A stretch of DNA of 64,000 nt from Enterobacter sp. Cy-643 (GTDB taxonomy: Bacteria; Pseudomonadota; Gammaproteobacteria; Enterobacterales; Enterobacteriaceae). A model generated the notes under the pieces. That model was not told the DNA's origin and did not search any database. It saw only the letters and a program-made list of their open reading frames with translations. Below are positions 40,238 to 49,058 of this stretch, one piece after another. The stretch lies in NCBI RefSeq assembly GCF_011752815.1, contig NZ_VWWV01000003.1, positions 248,001 to 312,000 of the forward strand, given 5' to 3'. A program made the position numbers and the translations under genes. Each line of letters begins with the position of its first letter. Position 1 is the stretch's first letter.

Positions 40238-41269
40238 TTACTCCGCCACCTTCACAATCAGCTTGCCGAAGTTCTTCCCGGACAGCAGCCCCTGGAACGC
40301 CTCCAGGGTGTTTTCCAGCCCGTCCACGATATCTTCCCGGAACTCAATCTCTCCGGCGGCAATCCACTCGCTCATCTGCTTGTAAAATTCGGGGTAACGG
40401 TGGCCGTAATCCTGGCTGATGATAAACCCTTCCACACGCATTCGTTTTTTCAGGATGGTCGCCATCAGCTCCGGCAAGCGGTCATGCTCAAAAGCGCTGT
40501 TGTTGCCGTTGTACTGGCTGATCATGCCGCAAACCGGGATACGCGCTTTGGTATTCAGCAGCGGGAAAACCGCGTCAAACACCGCCCCGCCGACGTTTTC
40601 AAAATAGACGTCGATGCCGTTCGGGCAGACTTTGGCGAGCTGTTCAGCAAAATCGCTGGCGCGGTGATCGAGGCACTCGTCAAATTTCAGCGTCTCTTTT
40701 ACATAGCGGCACTTATCTTCCCCGCCGGCAATGCCGATGACTTTCGCCCCGCGCAGGCGAGCGGTTTGCCCCACCACCGAACCCACCGCGCCGCTGGCTG
40801 CCGCAACCACCACGGTTTCTCCCGGCTGCGGGTTACCGATATCCGTCAGCCCCATGTAACCGGTAAAGCCCGGCATGCCGAGCAGCCCCAGCGCCCAGGA
40901 AGGGTGAGACATGTTTTTCTCCAGCTTCTGCAGACCTTCCCCGTTAGAAAGCGAATAGTCCTGCCAGCCAGAGTCGGCCACCACCAGATCGCCCGGCTGA
41001 TAATCAGGATGCTGCGAGCTTTCCACGCGGCTGACGGTTCCCCCCACAATAACTTCACCGATGGCAATCGGCGCCGAGTAAGATTTAGCGTCACTCATGC
41101 GCCCGCGCATATACGGATCGAGGGACAGGAAAAGCGTGCGCAGCAGCACTTCACCTTTGCCCGGCGCTGGGACAGCGACTTCTTCCAGAGAGATATCTTC
41201 GCGGGTTGGCATGCCCTGCGGGCGCTTCGCCAGCACAAAACGACGGTTTTTATCTGCGGTCTGAGCCAT
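40238..41269 (-). CDS. curA: CurA-like NADPH-dependent medium-chain reductase
   Basis: 343 residues. MDR-superfamily, zinc-free alkenal/one reductase type: LSLDPYMRGRMSD (about residues 48-60), NADPH-binding VVAAASGAVGSVVGQ (about 150-164) and GIDVYFENVGG. E. coli CurA (YncB), which reduces curcumin and related enones, has 345 residues and the same motifs. The physiological substrate is unknown; symbol by similarity. Not clearly in an operon with citG (87 bases between, divergent promoters not needed since both run on minus). Confidence 0.85.
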   Translation of the reverse strand: MAQTADKNRRFVLAKRPQGMPTREDISLEEVAVPAPGKGEVLLRTLFLSLDPYMRGRMSDAKSYSAPIAIGEVIVGGTVSRVESSQHPDYQPGDLVVADSGWQDYSLSNGEGLQKLEKNMSHPSWALGLLGMPGFTGYMGLTDIGNPQPGETVVVAAASGAVGSVVGQTARLRGAKVIGIAGGEDKCRYVKETLKFDECLDHRASDFAEQLAKVCPNGIDVYFENVGGAVFDAVFPLLNTKARIPVCGMISQYNGNNSAFEHDRLPELMATILKKRMRVEGFIISQDYGHRYPEFYKQMSEWIAAGEIEFREDIVDGLENTLEAFQGLLSGKNFGKLIVKVAE

Positions 41270-41355
41270 GAGGTACTCCTTTTATTCTCAAGAGTGAAAA
41301 ACTCAGCCTAGACAAAAACCGGTGCAATTAGCATGAAATTCGTGCTGCATAGCTA

Positions 41356-42201
41356 TTACCCCGCAATTTCCGCTAAAACAGCGCTGACGGCCAGCAGATC
41401 CGCGCTCCCGCCGGGGCTGAGATTACGGGCGATAAGGTCGGCGTCCATCTGCCGGAGATCGTCCTCGTGCCAGCCCTGCAGCAGCAGGCGTGTGGCGTAA
41501 CGCTGCACATAGCGCAGCCCGTTTAACCCGCCACGCGAAACAAGATTGGTGTCCGGGTTAGCGGCCATCAGGCGCAGCATCGCCGCCAGCAGCCGGCGCT
41601 TCGGGCAGCTTTCCGCCTGCCAGTAAGGCAGCACATACTGGCGCACAGTAAGGAATCCGCTTTCCGCCTCGCCGCGCGCGCCGGTCAGGCCAAACTGCTG
41701 ATAAAGCCTTTCGCCAACCGTAGAAACCTTCCGGGACGCAACCAGTTCCCTTTCTACAATCCCGCTGCAGATCTCGCTCACGGTGGCGCATATCGCGGAT
41801 ACAGTTAGCGCTTTGCCCTGGCCCTGCAGGCGGCCAGCGGCGGCAGAAAGCAGCCCCAGCGAAAACACGCCACCCTTGTGCGTATTCACGCCCTGAGTGG
41901 CCTGATACATCGCCTGTTCGCAGGCGATGCCCGCCGGGCGGATGAGCCGCAGCATTTCGCTGGTACCTCGCCCTGCATGCTCATGCCCCAGAGCGTGGAA
42001 CGTGCTGAACCAGGGGGCAATGGCCGCAATACTGCCGAGAAACATCGGCAGATCCATATCCCGGTGCGAGCCGTTGTTGGCGGCGTCCACCAGCCCGGGC
42101 TTCGGCGTTAGCCACACCTCGTCCAGCAGCGCCTGCCGCGCCAGGTCTGGCACATCCGGCGCGCCGACAGAACTCAACTTAATCCCTGGCAAACCAGCCA
42201 T
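41356..42201 (-). CDS. citG: Triphosphoribosyl-dephospho-CoA synthase
   Basis: 281 residues. Makes 2'-(5''-triphosphoribosyl)-3'-dephospho-CoA from ATP and dephospho-CoA, the precursor of the citrate-lyase prosthetic group. Family motifs: LTPKPGLVDAANNGSHRDMD (about residues 31-50), NTHKGGVFSLGLL and the Gly-rich C terminus. Last gene of the citCDEFXG operon; overlaps citX by 23 bases. Confidence 0.94.
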   Translation of the reverse strand: MAGLPGIKLSSVGAPDVPDLARQALLDEVWLTPKPGLVDAANNGSHRDMDLPMFLGSIAAIAPWFSTFHALGHEHAGRGTSEMLRLIRPAGIACEQAMYQATQGVNTHKGGVFSLGLLSAAAGRLQGQGKALTVSAICATVSEICSGIVERELVASRKVSTVGERLYQQFGLTGARGEAESGFLTVRQYVLPYWQAESCPKRRLLAAMLRLMAANPDTNLVSRGGLNGLRYVQRYATRLLLQGWHEDDLRQMDADLIARNLSPGGSADLLAVSAVLAEIAG

Positions 42202-42718
42202 CTATCAGCCTCTCGACGCGCGCGGTCACTTCATCCATGGGGTGGCGACGGGAGCGTGCACAGGCGTGCGCGGGTTCGTTACACACCAGGCAGCGCCGGC
42301 CCGCCAAATCCAGCGAAGTCCGCCCGACCGGGCCATTGTCGGGGCAAATCACATCCGCATCCCACAGCCTGCCGAGCGGATGGGTTTGCTCCAGCCCGAC
42401 CGTGGCCGCCTTAAGTTCGCTGGCCGAATGCGCCACGCTCCACATCGCTTCGGCCCCGGTCGGCAGCCACAGTACCTGCCGCTCGAGCACCGGCCAGCGG
42501 TTGCCCCACAGCAGCTGGTCGCAAGCCTGTAGCGCCACCGCCATGCAGTTACGGTAGCGAATGCCGTCTTTTATCGGGCCGGGCGTCACCAGCGTCAGGG
42601 AAAGCACCGGCTGCCGGTGCTTAACCAGCCACTCTTGCTGCCGGTGCGCCCGCCGCTCTTTCGCCTCAAGCAGGGCCACAAGGCTAACGTCCTCCGCTTT
42701 CACAAGCGTTTCACTCAT
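42179..42718 (-). CDS. citX: Holo-citrate lyase synthase (apo-citrate lyase phosphoribosyl-dephospho-CoA transferase)
   Basis: 179 residues. Attaches the prosthetic group to the acyl-carrier subunit CitD. Recognised by order in the operon and the stretches LTLVTPGPIKDG, GRLWDADVICP (the conserved DxD-type nucleotidyltransferase region) and RRCLVCNEPAHAC. Overlaps citF by four bases (ATGA). Confidence 0.92.
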   Translation of the reverse strand: MSETLVKAEDVSLVALLEAKERRAHRQQEWLVKHRQPVLSLTLVTPGPIKDGIRYRNCMAVALQACDQLLWGNRWPVLERQVLWLPTGAEAMWSVAHSASELKAATVGLEQTHPLGRLWDADVICPDNGPVGRTSLDLAGRRCLVCNEPAHACARSRRHPMDEVTARVERLIDGWFARD

Positions 42719-44247
42719 TGGGCTGACTCCTCTTTGACCTGGCGCACCACGTCGATCACGCTGCCGTCGCGGTAGCGGATCACGCCGACGATGCGCGACG
42801 TAAATTCGATCGGCTTTGGCTCGCCGGTCAGGGAAATAGCGCGCTGGTAAAGGTCTTCTATGCTTACGATCTTCATCCCCGCGCCCTCAAGCCGTTCACG
42901 GATCTCCGGCCGAGCGGGATTAACCGCCACGCCGTGATCCGTCACCAGCACATCAATGCTTTCACCGGGCGTAACGCGCGTGGTCACCCGTTTAACAACG
43001 GTAGGAATGCGCGTGCGCAGCAGCGGAGCAACCACGATAGTCAGGTTTGCCGCGCTCGCCACGTCGCAGTGTCCGCCGGATGCGCCGCGCATCACGCCGT
43101 CGGATCCGGTGATCACGTTGACGTTAAAATCGATGTCGATCTCCAGCGCGCTGAGGATCACCACATCAAGCTGGTCACAGCTCGTGGCCTTCGCACCGGG
43201 GTTGGCGTAGACGTTGGTGGAGATCTCAACGTGGTTCGGGTTGCGCGCCAGCGAAGCGGCGGCCTCGCCGTCAAAGCACTGGGTATCGAGCAGTTTTTCG
43301 ATAAGCCCTTTTTCATGAAGATCTACCAGGCTGCCGGTGATCCCCCCGAGGGCAAAGCGAGCGACGACGCCATTACGCTCCATTTTTTCTTCCATAAAGC
43401 GCGTGCAGGCGGTGGCCGCCGCGCCGGAGCCGGTCTGCATGGAGAAGCCGGTGTGGAAGTAGCCCGAATGTTCAATCACTTCCGCTGCGGTGCGGGCAAT
43501 CATCAGCTCGCGGGGGTTGCTGGTGACGCGTGCCGCGCCGACGCTGATTTTCGCCGGGTCGCCAACGGTATCGACCTTGACGATGTAATCCACCTCATCC
43601 TGCATCAGGCTGGCAGGCATGTTGGGAAACGGCACCAGCTCTTCGGTTAACAGCACCACTTTGCGGGCAAAATGGGCGTCTACTTTGGCGTAGCCCAGCG
43701 AACCGCAGCAGGATTTACCGTGGGTGCCGTTGGCATTGCCGTATTCGTCGCTGCACGGTACGCCGAGAAACGCCACGTCGATATTTAGCTCGCCGTCCTG
43801 CAGCAGCTTCACGCGCCCGCCGTGGGAGTGGATTTGTACCGGCTCGGCCATCAGGCCATGAGAGATCGCTTCCGCCAGCTTGCCGCGCATTCCGGAGGTG
43901 TAAATACGGGTAATAACCCCGTTGCGAATGGGCTCAATCAGCGCCTCGTTGCAGGTCATCAGCGAACTTGAGGCCAGCGTCAGATCTTTAAATCCAAGGC
44001 GAGCCAGCGTGGCAACCACGTGATTAATCACCCGATCGCCTTCCCGGAAAGCATGATGGAAGGAGATGGTCATGCCGTCCTTCAGCCCGCTTTGGGCAAT
44101 CGCCTGCTCCAGCGTGTCGCAAAGCTTGCGGGTTTTCTTCGCCTCGGCATCCGCCAGCCACGGCGTGGTTTGATGCGCCCCGTCAAAGCTTCGCAGGTGG
44201 GAAAGATGCGGGTACTCAAGGTGTAAAAGTTCGGTCATATTGCTCAT
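42715..44247 (-). CDS. citF: Citrate lyase alpha subunit (citrate:acetyl-ACP transferase)
   Basis: 510 residues from ATG 44247 (MSNMTELLHLEYPHL), the E. coli length; the frame extends upstream into citE but without reason to use it. Exchanges acetyl for citryl on CitD. Motifs seen: SFHHAFREGDRV, IHSHGGR, FLGVPCSDEYGN, MQTGSGAAATA and VTDHGVAVNPARPEI. It starts 10 bases past the citE stop. Confidence 0.97.
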   Translation of the reverse strand: MSNMTELLHLEYPHLSHLRSFDGAHQTTPWLADAEAKKTRKLCDTLEQAIAQSGLKDGMTISFHHAFREGDRVINHVVATLARLGFKDLTLASSSLMTCNEALIEPIRNGVITRIYTSGMRGKLAEAISHGLMAEPVQIHSHGGRVKLLQDGELNIDVAFLGVPCSDEYGNANGTHGKSCCGSLGYAKVDAHFARKVVLLTEELVPFPNMPASLMQDEVDYIVKVDTVGDPAKISVGAARVTSNPRELMIARTAAEVIEHSGYFHTGFSMQTGSGAAATACTRFMEEKMERNGVVARFALGGITGSLVDLHEKGLIEKLLDTQCFDGEAAASLARNPNHVEISTNVYANPGAKATSCDQLDVVILSALEIDIDFNVNVITGSDGVMRGASGGHCDVASAANLTIVVAPLLRTRIPTVVKRVTTRVTPGESIDVLVTDHGVAVNPARPEIRERLEGAGMKIVSIEDLYQRAISLTGEPKPIEFTSRIVGVIRYRDGSVIDVVRQVKEESAQ

Positions 44248-44257
44248 TGTTTTGTCC

Positions 44258-45133
44258 TTAACGGCGCACGCCGGAAGCTGCGGCGCGCTCAAGCACCACC
44301 TGCGCATGGTTAATGATTGGCGCGTCGATCATCTTGCCGTTGAGCGACACCACGCCCAGGCCGTTGCGCTCCCCCTCGTCGGCGGCGGCAATCACCCGGC
44401 GGGCATAATCGACTTCGTCCTGGGTTGGTGCATAGGCGTTATGCAGCAGCTCAATCTGCCGGGGGTTGATCAGCGATTTACCGTTGAAGCCCATCTTGCG
44501 GATAAGCTCGACTTCCCGCAGGAACCCGGCTTCGTTATTCACGTCAGACCAAACCACGTCGAACGCGTCAATCCCGGCGGCGCGCGCGGCATGCAGCACC
44601 GCGCAGCGGGCATAGAACAGCTCAGTGCCGTCGCCGCGCTCGGTTTGCATATCCATCACGTAATCAAACGCCGCCAGCGCAATACCAATCAGACGCGGGG
44701 AAGAACGCGCGATGGCGACGGCGTTGATCACGCCGACGGCGGATTCGATCGCCGCCATCAGTTTGGTGGAGCCCGGCTCCCGGCCACACTCACGCTCAAT
44801 GCGCTCGAGGTGAGATTCCAGCAGGAAGATATCTTCCGGCGTGTCGGTTTTTGGCAGGCGCACCACGTCCACCCCGGCGCGAACGACAGCTTCGAGGTCG
44901 GCCAGGCCAAACGGCGTGTTCAGCGGGTTAATGCGCACTACGGTTTCTATGTCGCGGTACATCGGGTGCTGCAGAGCGTGAAACACCAGCACGCGGGCGG
45001 TGTCTTTCTCGCGGAGTGCCACAGCGTCTTCCAGATCGAACATGATCGAATCCGGGCGGTAGATAAAGGCGGTGGAAAGCATGGCGGCGTTCGCGCCGGG
45101 GAGGAACAACATGCTGCGACGGAGTTTTTTCAT
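44258..45133 (-). CDS. citE: Citrate lyase beta subunit (citryl-ACP lyase)
   Basis: 291 residues. Cleaves citryl-ACP to oxaloacetate and acetyl-ACP. HpcH/HpaI-type TIM barrel with [12 protein letters not shown] at the N terminus, [13 protein letters not shown] (metal-binding Asp/Glu), VVRINPLNT, and AAIESAVGV (second metal Glu). Overlaps citD by four bases. Confidence 0.97.
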   Translation of the reverse strand: MKKLRRSMLFLPGANAAMLSTAFIYRPDSIMFDLEDAVALREKDTARVLVFHALQHPMYRDIETVVRINPLNTPFGLADLEAVVRAGVDVVRLPKTDTPEDIFLLESHLERIERECGREPGSTKLMAAIESAVGVINAVAIARSSPRLIGIALAAFDYVMDMQTERGDGTELFYARCAVLHAARAAGIDAFDVVWSDVNNEAGFLREVELIRKMGFNGKSLINPRQIELLHNAYAPTQDEVDYARRVIAAADEGERNGLGVVSLNGKMIDAPIINHAQVVLERAAASGVRR

Positions 45134-45423
45134 TGTAGTTTTCCCCAGTCAATCTGTTCGGCATCGGCGGCACGCAGCACCGCGCTTTGCAGACGGGCGC
45201 GGATCACGCAGTCCAGCGCCCCTTTGTCTTCCAGAATAAAAATGCCCGCTTTCACGCCGAGCTTAGCGAGCGTGTGCTCCGCCACGCGGCGAATTTGTTC
45301 CCCGAACTGCTTTTGTACTTCGCTGTGTATCATCAGGCTGAACTCACCTTCGGCGGGGGCGACTCTGACCAGCAGATCGCTGGACTCCAGCGTCCCGGCT
45401 AAGGCTTGCTTTACGATTCTCAT
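45130..45423 (-). CDS. citD: Citrate lyase gamma subunit (acyl carrier protein)
   Basis: 97 residues. Carries the phosphoribosyl-dephospho-CoA group on a serine near residue 14 ([10 protein letters not shown]). The middle [18 protein letters not shown] is the conserved subunit-contact stretch. In E. coli CitD is 98 residues. Starts 24 bases after the citC stop. Confidence 0.95.
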   Translation of the reverse strand: MRIVKQALAGTLESSDLLVRVAPAEGEFSLMIHSEVQKQFGEQIRRVAEHTLAKLGVKAGIFILEDKGALDCVIRARLQSAVLRAADAEQIDWGKLQ

Positions 45424-45447
45424 AAGGCTTTGTCCTGGTTAAAGAAA

Positions 45448-46491
45448 TCAGGCCACATCCTGCGCGTAGTGCCGCTGGAGATGGCTAAAGGTACTGTCCG
45501 GGACAATGTCCCGGATGCGGGCCATTTGCTGGCTCTTGAGTAAGGCCCGGACTTCAGAGGCGGAAATCTCTCGTCCGGCGGCATGGCATTTACGCGGCAG
45601 TTCGACCACCTGGATCGACGCCGCGCTGTGGTGACGGTGCACTTCCAGCCAGTAGCGCATGGCCTGGTTGTATTCCCGGGTCACCGCGCAGAACGGTTCA
45701 TTGCCGACAAAGCGGTGCGTCACGCCCAGCGCCGGCGCTACGTAGTCGCGGAAAATCATCAGGTCCATTGCGCTCCAGGTTTTGTCGATAAGCCCGCTCT
45801 CTTTCAGGAAATAGCCCGGAAAGGTGGCGCGGGAGATCAGGTAGTCTGATCCCGGATGCACAATCACATTAGGCAAGTGGGCCACTCCCTGGCGAACCAT
45901 CTCCCACCGTTCCTCGAACGGAAAAAACGAAGCATCCTCACGCACGACAAACAGATGCAGCCAGTCGCAGCGCTGTGCCGCCTGCTCGGCCAGATAGCGG
46001 TGGCCGAGAGTGAACGGGTTAGCGTTCATCACAATGGCGCCGATCCGGTTGCCCGGTTTCCGCAGTTTTTCCAGCCCGGCGCAGTAGCGGCTGATGCCGA
46101 CGGGCGTGTTTTCCATTAGCACCGCCGCCTCATCCACCTGCACCAGCGGCCAGAAGCCGCTCTGGCGAAACCGGTCGAGGTTGTAGGGGCGGGTGAACAG
46201 GAACAAATGCGCCTGCCCACGCTCCATCGCGATATGCTGGATTTCCCCCAGCAAACGTACGCTGAGGTTGTCCCCACGCCAGGCTTCATCCACCGCCACG
46301 CACTTAATGGTGCGCCACGCCAGCCCGGCACAGCCGACGATTTTTGCCCCTGAAAGGGCGACAACGAACAGCTGAATGTCGCCGTCCAGCCCGAGCTGGT
46401 TCCGCCCCAGCAGATCCCGGATGGCGGCCAGCGCCTGCGGCTGGCGCAGCGGATCGACGGTACTGAACTCGATGGGGTTGGCCTGGAACAT
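45448..46491 (-). CDS. citC: [Citrate (pro-3S)-lyase] ligase
   Basis: 347 residues (E. coli 352). Acetylates the thiol of the lyase prosthetic group with acetate and ATP, activating citrate lyase. N-terminal GNAT-like domain (about residues 1-130) and a C-terminal nucleotidyltransferase domain with the TLGHRYLAEQA HxGH-type motif (about residues 160-170) and ISASEVR. Starts 4 bases after the FAH-family gene. Confidence 0.93.
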   Translation of the reverse strand: MFQANPIEFSTVDPLRQPQALAAIRDLLGRNQLGLDGDIQLFVVALSGAKIVGCAGLAWRTIKCVAVDEAWRGDNLSVRLLGEIQHIAMERGQAHLFLFTRPYNLDRFRQSGFWPLVQVDEAAVLMENTPVGISRYCAGLEKLRKPGNRIGAIVMNANPFTLGHRYLAEQAAQRCDWLHLFVVREDASFFPFEERWEMVRQGVAHLPNVIVHPGSDYLISRATFPGYFLKESGLIDKTWSAMDLMIFRDYVAPALGVTHRFVGNEPFCAVTREYNQAMRYWLEVHRHHSAASIQVVELPRKCHAAGREISASEVRALLKSQQMARIRDIVPDSTFSHLQRHYAQDVA

Positions 46492-46495
46492 AGCG

Positions 46496-47365
46496 TTAGT
46501 GCGCTACCGCCCCGGAAGCCTGAGGCTCGCGGGCCGCAACGATCACGTTGCTGAGATGGCCAATGCGCTCAATTTCAACTTCGATGCGGTCTCCCGGCTG
46601 CATGAACAGCGGCGGCGTGCGCTTTTTGCCGACTCCACCGGGAGAACCGGTGATGATCACGTCCCCCGCGCTGAGCGAGGTAAAGGTCGAGATATATTCG
46701 ATAAGCTCGGCGACCTTGTGGATCATGCTGCTGGTGTTGTCTTCCTGCACCATGCGCCCGTTCAGCCAGGTGCGGATCGCCAGATCGTGCGGATCGCGTA
46801 TTTCATCCGAGGTGGTCATCCACGGGCCAAAAGCCCCGGTCTGCGGCCAGTTTTTTCCGGCGGTAAACCAGGTGTGCTGCCAGTCGCGCGCCGACCCGTC
46901 CATATAGCAGCTGTAGCCCGCAACGTGGTTCAGGGCATCCGCCGCAGAAATGTTCACTCCGCCTTTGCCGATGATCACCGCCAGCTCGCCTTCATAGTCG
47001 AACTCGCTGGAGTGATGCGGTTTCACCACCGGGGAATCATGCCCGGTCTGGGAGTCGGCAAAGCGCACAAATAGGGTTGGGGCCGGGTTGTGCTGGTCGA
47101 ACTCTTTGCGCTTGTCAGCGTAGTTCATGCCGACGCAGAGAATTTTCTCCGGGCGTTCGATGACCGGCAGCCAGCGAACGTCTGACGCCGCCACATCGGC
47201 TTTCAGCCCGGCAAACGCCAGCGCTTCATGCACCGCGTCTGCCGCCAGCAAAGCCTTTAAATCCGCAAAACGCGAGCCTAAACGGCGGCCCAGGTCAACG
47301 ATGCCTTCCGGCGTTACCACGCCGTAGCTCCGCTGGCCCTGAAGTACATAACTTGCGAGTTTCAT
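46496..47365 (-). CDS. Fumarylacetoacetate-hydrolase family protein in the citrate operon
   Basis: 289 residues. C-terminal FAH fold with the metal-binding EFDYEGELAVIIGKGG (about residues 122-137), the preceding FVRFADSQTGH and the end motif GDVIITGSPGGVG. The family includes acylpyruvases, hydratases and oxaloacetate decarboxylases (mammalian FAHD1, Corynebacterium Odx). It sits between citS and citC, 4 bases from citC and 23 from citS, so it is co-transcribed. With no oadGAB in the locus, a role as oxaloacetate decarboxylase downstream of citrate lyase is an attractive inference. Confidence 0.88.
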   Translation of the reverse strand: MKLASYVLQGQRSYGVVTPEGIVDLGRRLGSRFADLKALLAADAVHEALAFAGLKADVAASDVRWLPVIERPEKILCVGMNYADKRKEFDQHNPAPTLFVRFADSQTGHDSPVVKPHHSSEFDYEGELAVIIGKGGVNISAADALNHVAGYSCYMDGSARDWQHTWFTAGKNWPQTGAFGPWMTTSDEIRDPHDLAIRTWLNGRMVQEDNTSSMIHKVAELIEYISTFTSLSAGDVIITGSPGGVGKKRTPPLFMQPGDRIEVEIERIGHLSNVIVAAREPQASGAVAH

Positions 47366-47388
47366 AACAGTTCCTGGTTATTCAAAAA

Positions 47389-48759
47389 TCAGACAAGAAA
47401 GTTGCCAAGCACCAGCAGCGCCACCGAGACGTTGATCGCCCCGCCAATGCGGGTTGCAATCTGGGCGAACGGCATCAGCGACATGCGGTTACCGGCGGTC
47501 AGAATGGCGACGTCGCCGGTCCCGCCCTGCCCGCTCTGGCAACAGGACACAATGGCCACGTCGATAGGATGCATACCGATTTTTTTACCGACGAAGAAAC
47601 CGGTCGCCACCAGCGCGCTGACGGTACTGACGATGACCAACAGATTAGTCATCGTGAAAGCGTCAACCAGCTCATTCCACGGCGTAATGGCGACGCCCAC
47701 GGCAAACAGAATTGGATAGGTCACGGCGGTCTGGAAGAATTTATAAACCACCTGCGAGCCCGCCAGCATGCGTGGGGAAACGCCGTGGCAAAGCTTGATC
47801 AGCACCGCGACAAACAGCATCCCGACCGGAGCCGGCAGGCCAATCAGTTTGTGCAGCAGCATACCCACCATGTAGAGCAGCACCGCCAGCAGCGCGCCGG
47901 AAGCGATAGTGGTCACGTCTGCTTTGCCGTTGAACAGGGCGGCGGTTTGCTCTTTCTCGCCGGGGCTGGTTTTGCCCGGCATCAGTTCGCCTTCGCCGGT
48001 CAGGTGCGGGAAGCGTTTCCCCAGCTGATTCAGGCAGCCGGAGATAACGATCGCCGTCAGGCTACCCAGCATCACAATAGGCAGAATGCGGCCCAGCGCC
48101 ACGCCCTGATCCATATGCAGCAGCGTGGCGTAGCCGATGGAAAGCGGGATCGCCCCTTCCCCAACGCCCCCAGCCATGATCGGCAGGATCAGGAAGAAGA
48201 AGATCTGGAACGGCTCAAGGCCCAGCGCCAGGCCAACGCCCATGCCAACAATCATGCCCACCACTTCGCCACACAGCATCGGGAAGAAAATACGCAGGAA
48301 GCCCTGAATCAACGTGGTGCGGTTCATGCTCATGATGCTGCCGACGATGATGCAGCAAATGTAGAGGTAAAGGATGTTGGTGGATTTATAGAATTTGGTG
48401 GTGGACTCCACCACCGCGTCCGGCAGCAGGCCGTAGTACACCAGCGCGGAAGGGATGAAGGTGGCGCAGATGGCGGCGGCGCCCATTTTGCCGATCACCG
48501 GCAGGCGTTTACCAAACTCGCCGCAGGCAAAGCCGAAGAAGGCCAGCGTCGCCACCATCACCACGATATCGCTCGGCAGTTTGCCGCCGAGGCAGTCGAT
48601 GGCGATCAGCGCCCCTGCCAGCACAAACAGCGGCAGCGGGATGATCCCCACTTTCCAGCTGTCGAGAATATGCCACCAGCGCTCTTTAAGCGTTGGCTTA
48701 TTAATATCAATGGATTCAGGAATGATGTTGTAGGAATCATCGGTCGTGCTCATACTCAA
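47389..48759 (-). CDS. citS: Citrate/sodium symporter, 2-hydroxycarboxylate transporter family
   Basis: 456-residue membrane transporter. Both re-entrant-loop signatures of the family are present: MAGGVGEGAIPLS (about residues 195-207) and SGQGGTGDVAIL (about 410-421), with about 11 hydrophobic helices. Klebsiella CitS (446 residues) couples citrate uptake to Na+. First gene of the minus-strand cit operon, divergent from citAB. Confidence 0.93.
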   Translation of the reverse strand: MSMSTTDDSYNIIPESIDINKPTLKERWWHILDSWKVGIIPLPLFVLAGALIAIDCLGGKLPSDIVVMVATLAFFGFACGEFGKRLPVIGKMGAAAICATFIPSALVYYGLLPDAVVESTTKFYKSTNILYLYICCIIVGSIMSMNRTTLIQGFLRIFFPMLCGEVVGMIVGMGVGLALGLEPFQIFFFLILPIMAGGVGEGAIPLSIGYATLLHMDQGVALGRILPIVMLGSLTAIVISGCLNQLGKRFPHLTGEGELMPGKTSPGEKEQTAALFNGKADVTTIASGALLAVLLYMVGMLLHKLIGLPAPVGMLFVAVLIKLCHGVSPRMLAGSQVVYKFFQTAVTYPILFAVGVAITPWNELVDAFTMTNLLVIVSTVSALVATGFFVGKKIGMHPIDVAIVSCCQSGQGGTGDVAILTAGNRMSLMPFAQIATRIGGAINVSVALLVLGNFLV

Positions 48760-49058
48760 GCCCCTTATTTTAATTTGTCGGGGCAGACTAAAAGATTAAA
48801 TACCCCTGTAATGTGAGGGGTAGCAGATTAAAACCGTTAATTTAAAGGCATCTATGACGTTAATGGTTTTTATTCTGTCGTGGTTTTTATGGTTTTTATT
48901 CGAGGCTTAGATAAACCTTAAGGGCGAACGAAAAACTCGCGGATATTAGCGAAAAGTGCCGTTGCGTGAGGTTGTTCAAACTTTCTGTCAAAGCCGCGCA
49001 GCCAGCGGGTTATCGGTGTTAAGCTGCCATTTTGCCTCACTGAATACACGCCTGGCCT
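48760..49058. promoter_or_regulatory. Divergent citS / citAB control region
   Basis: 299 bases, A/T-rich, where CitB and CRP bind in Klebsiella-type loci. ACCCCTGTAATGTGAGGGGT (48801-48820) is an imperfect palindrome, and two TGGTTTTTAT repeats lie at about 48861-48898. No exact CRP consensus seen. Confidence 0.5.

Noticed and set aside
47569-48816. Open frame of 415 codons on the plus strand
   Set aside because: Antisense shadow of citS; His/Gln/Arg-rich translation typical of reversed membrane-protein codons.
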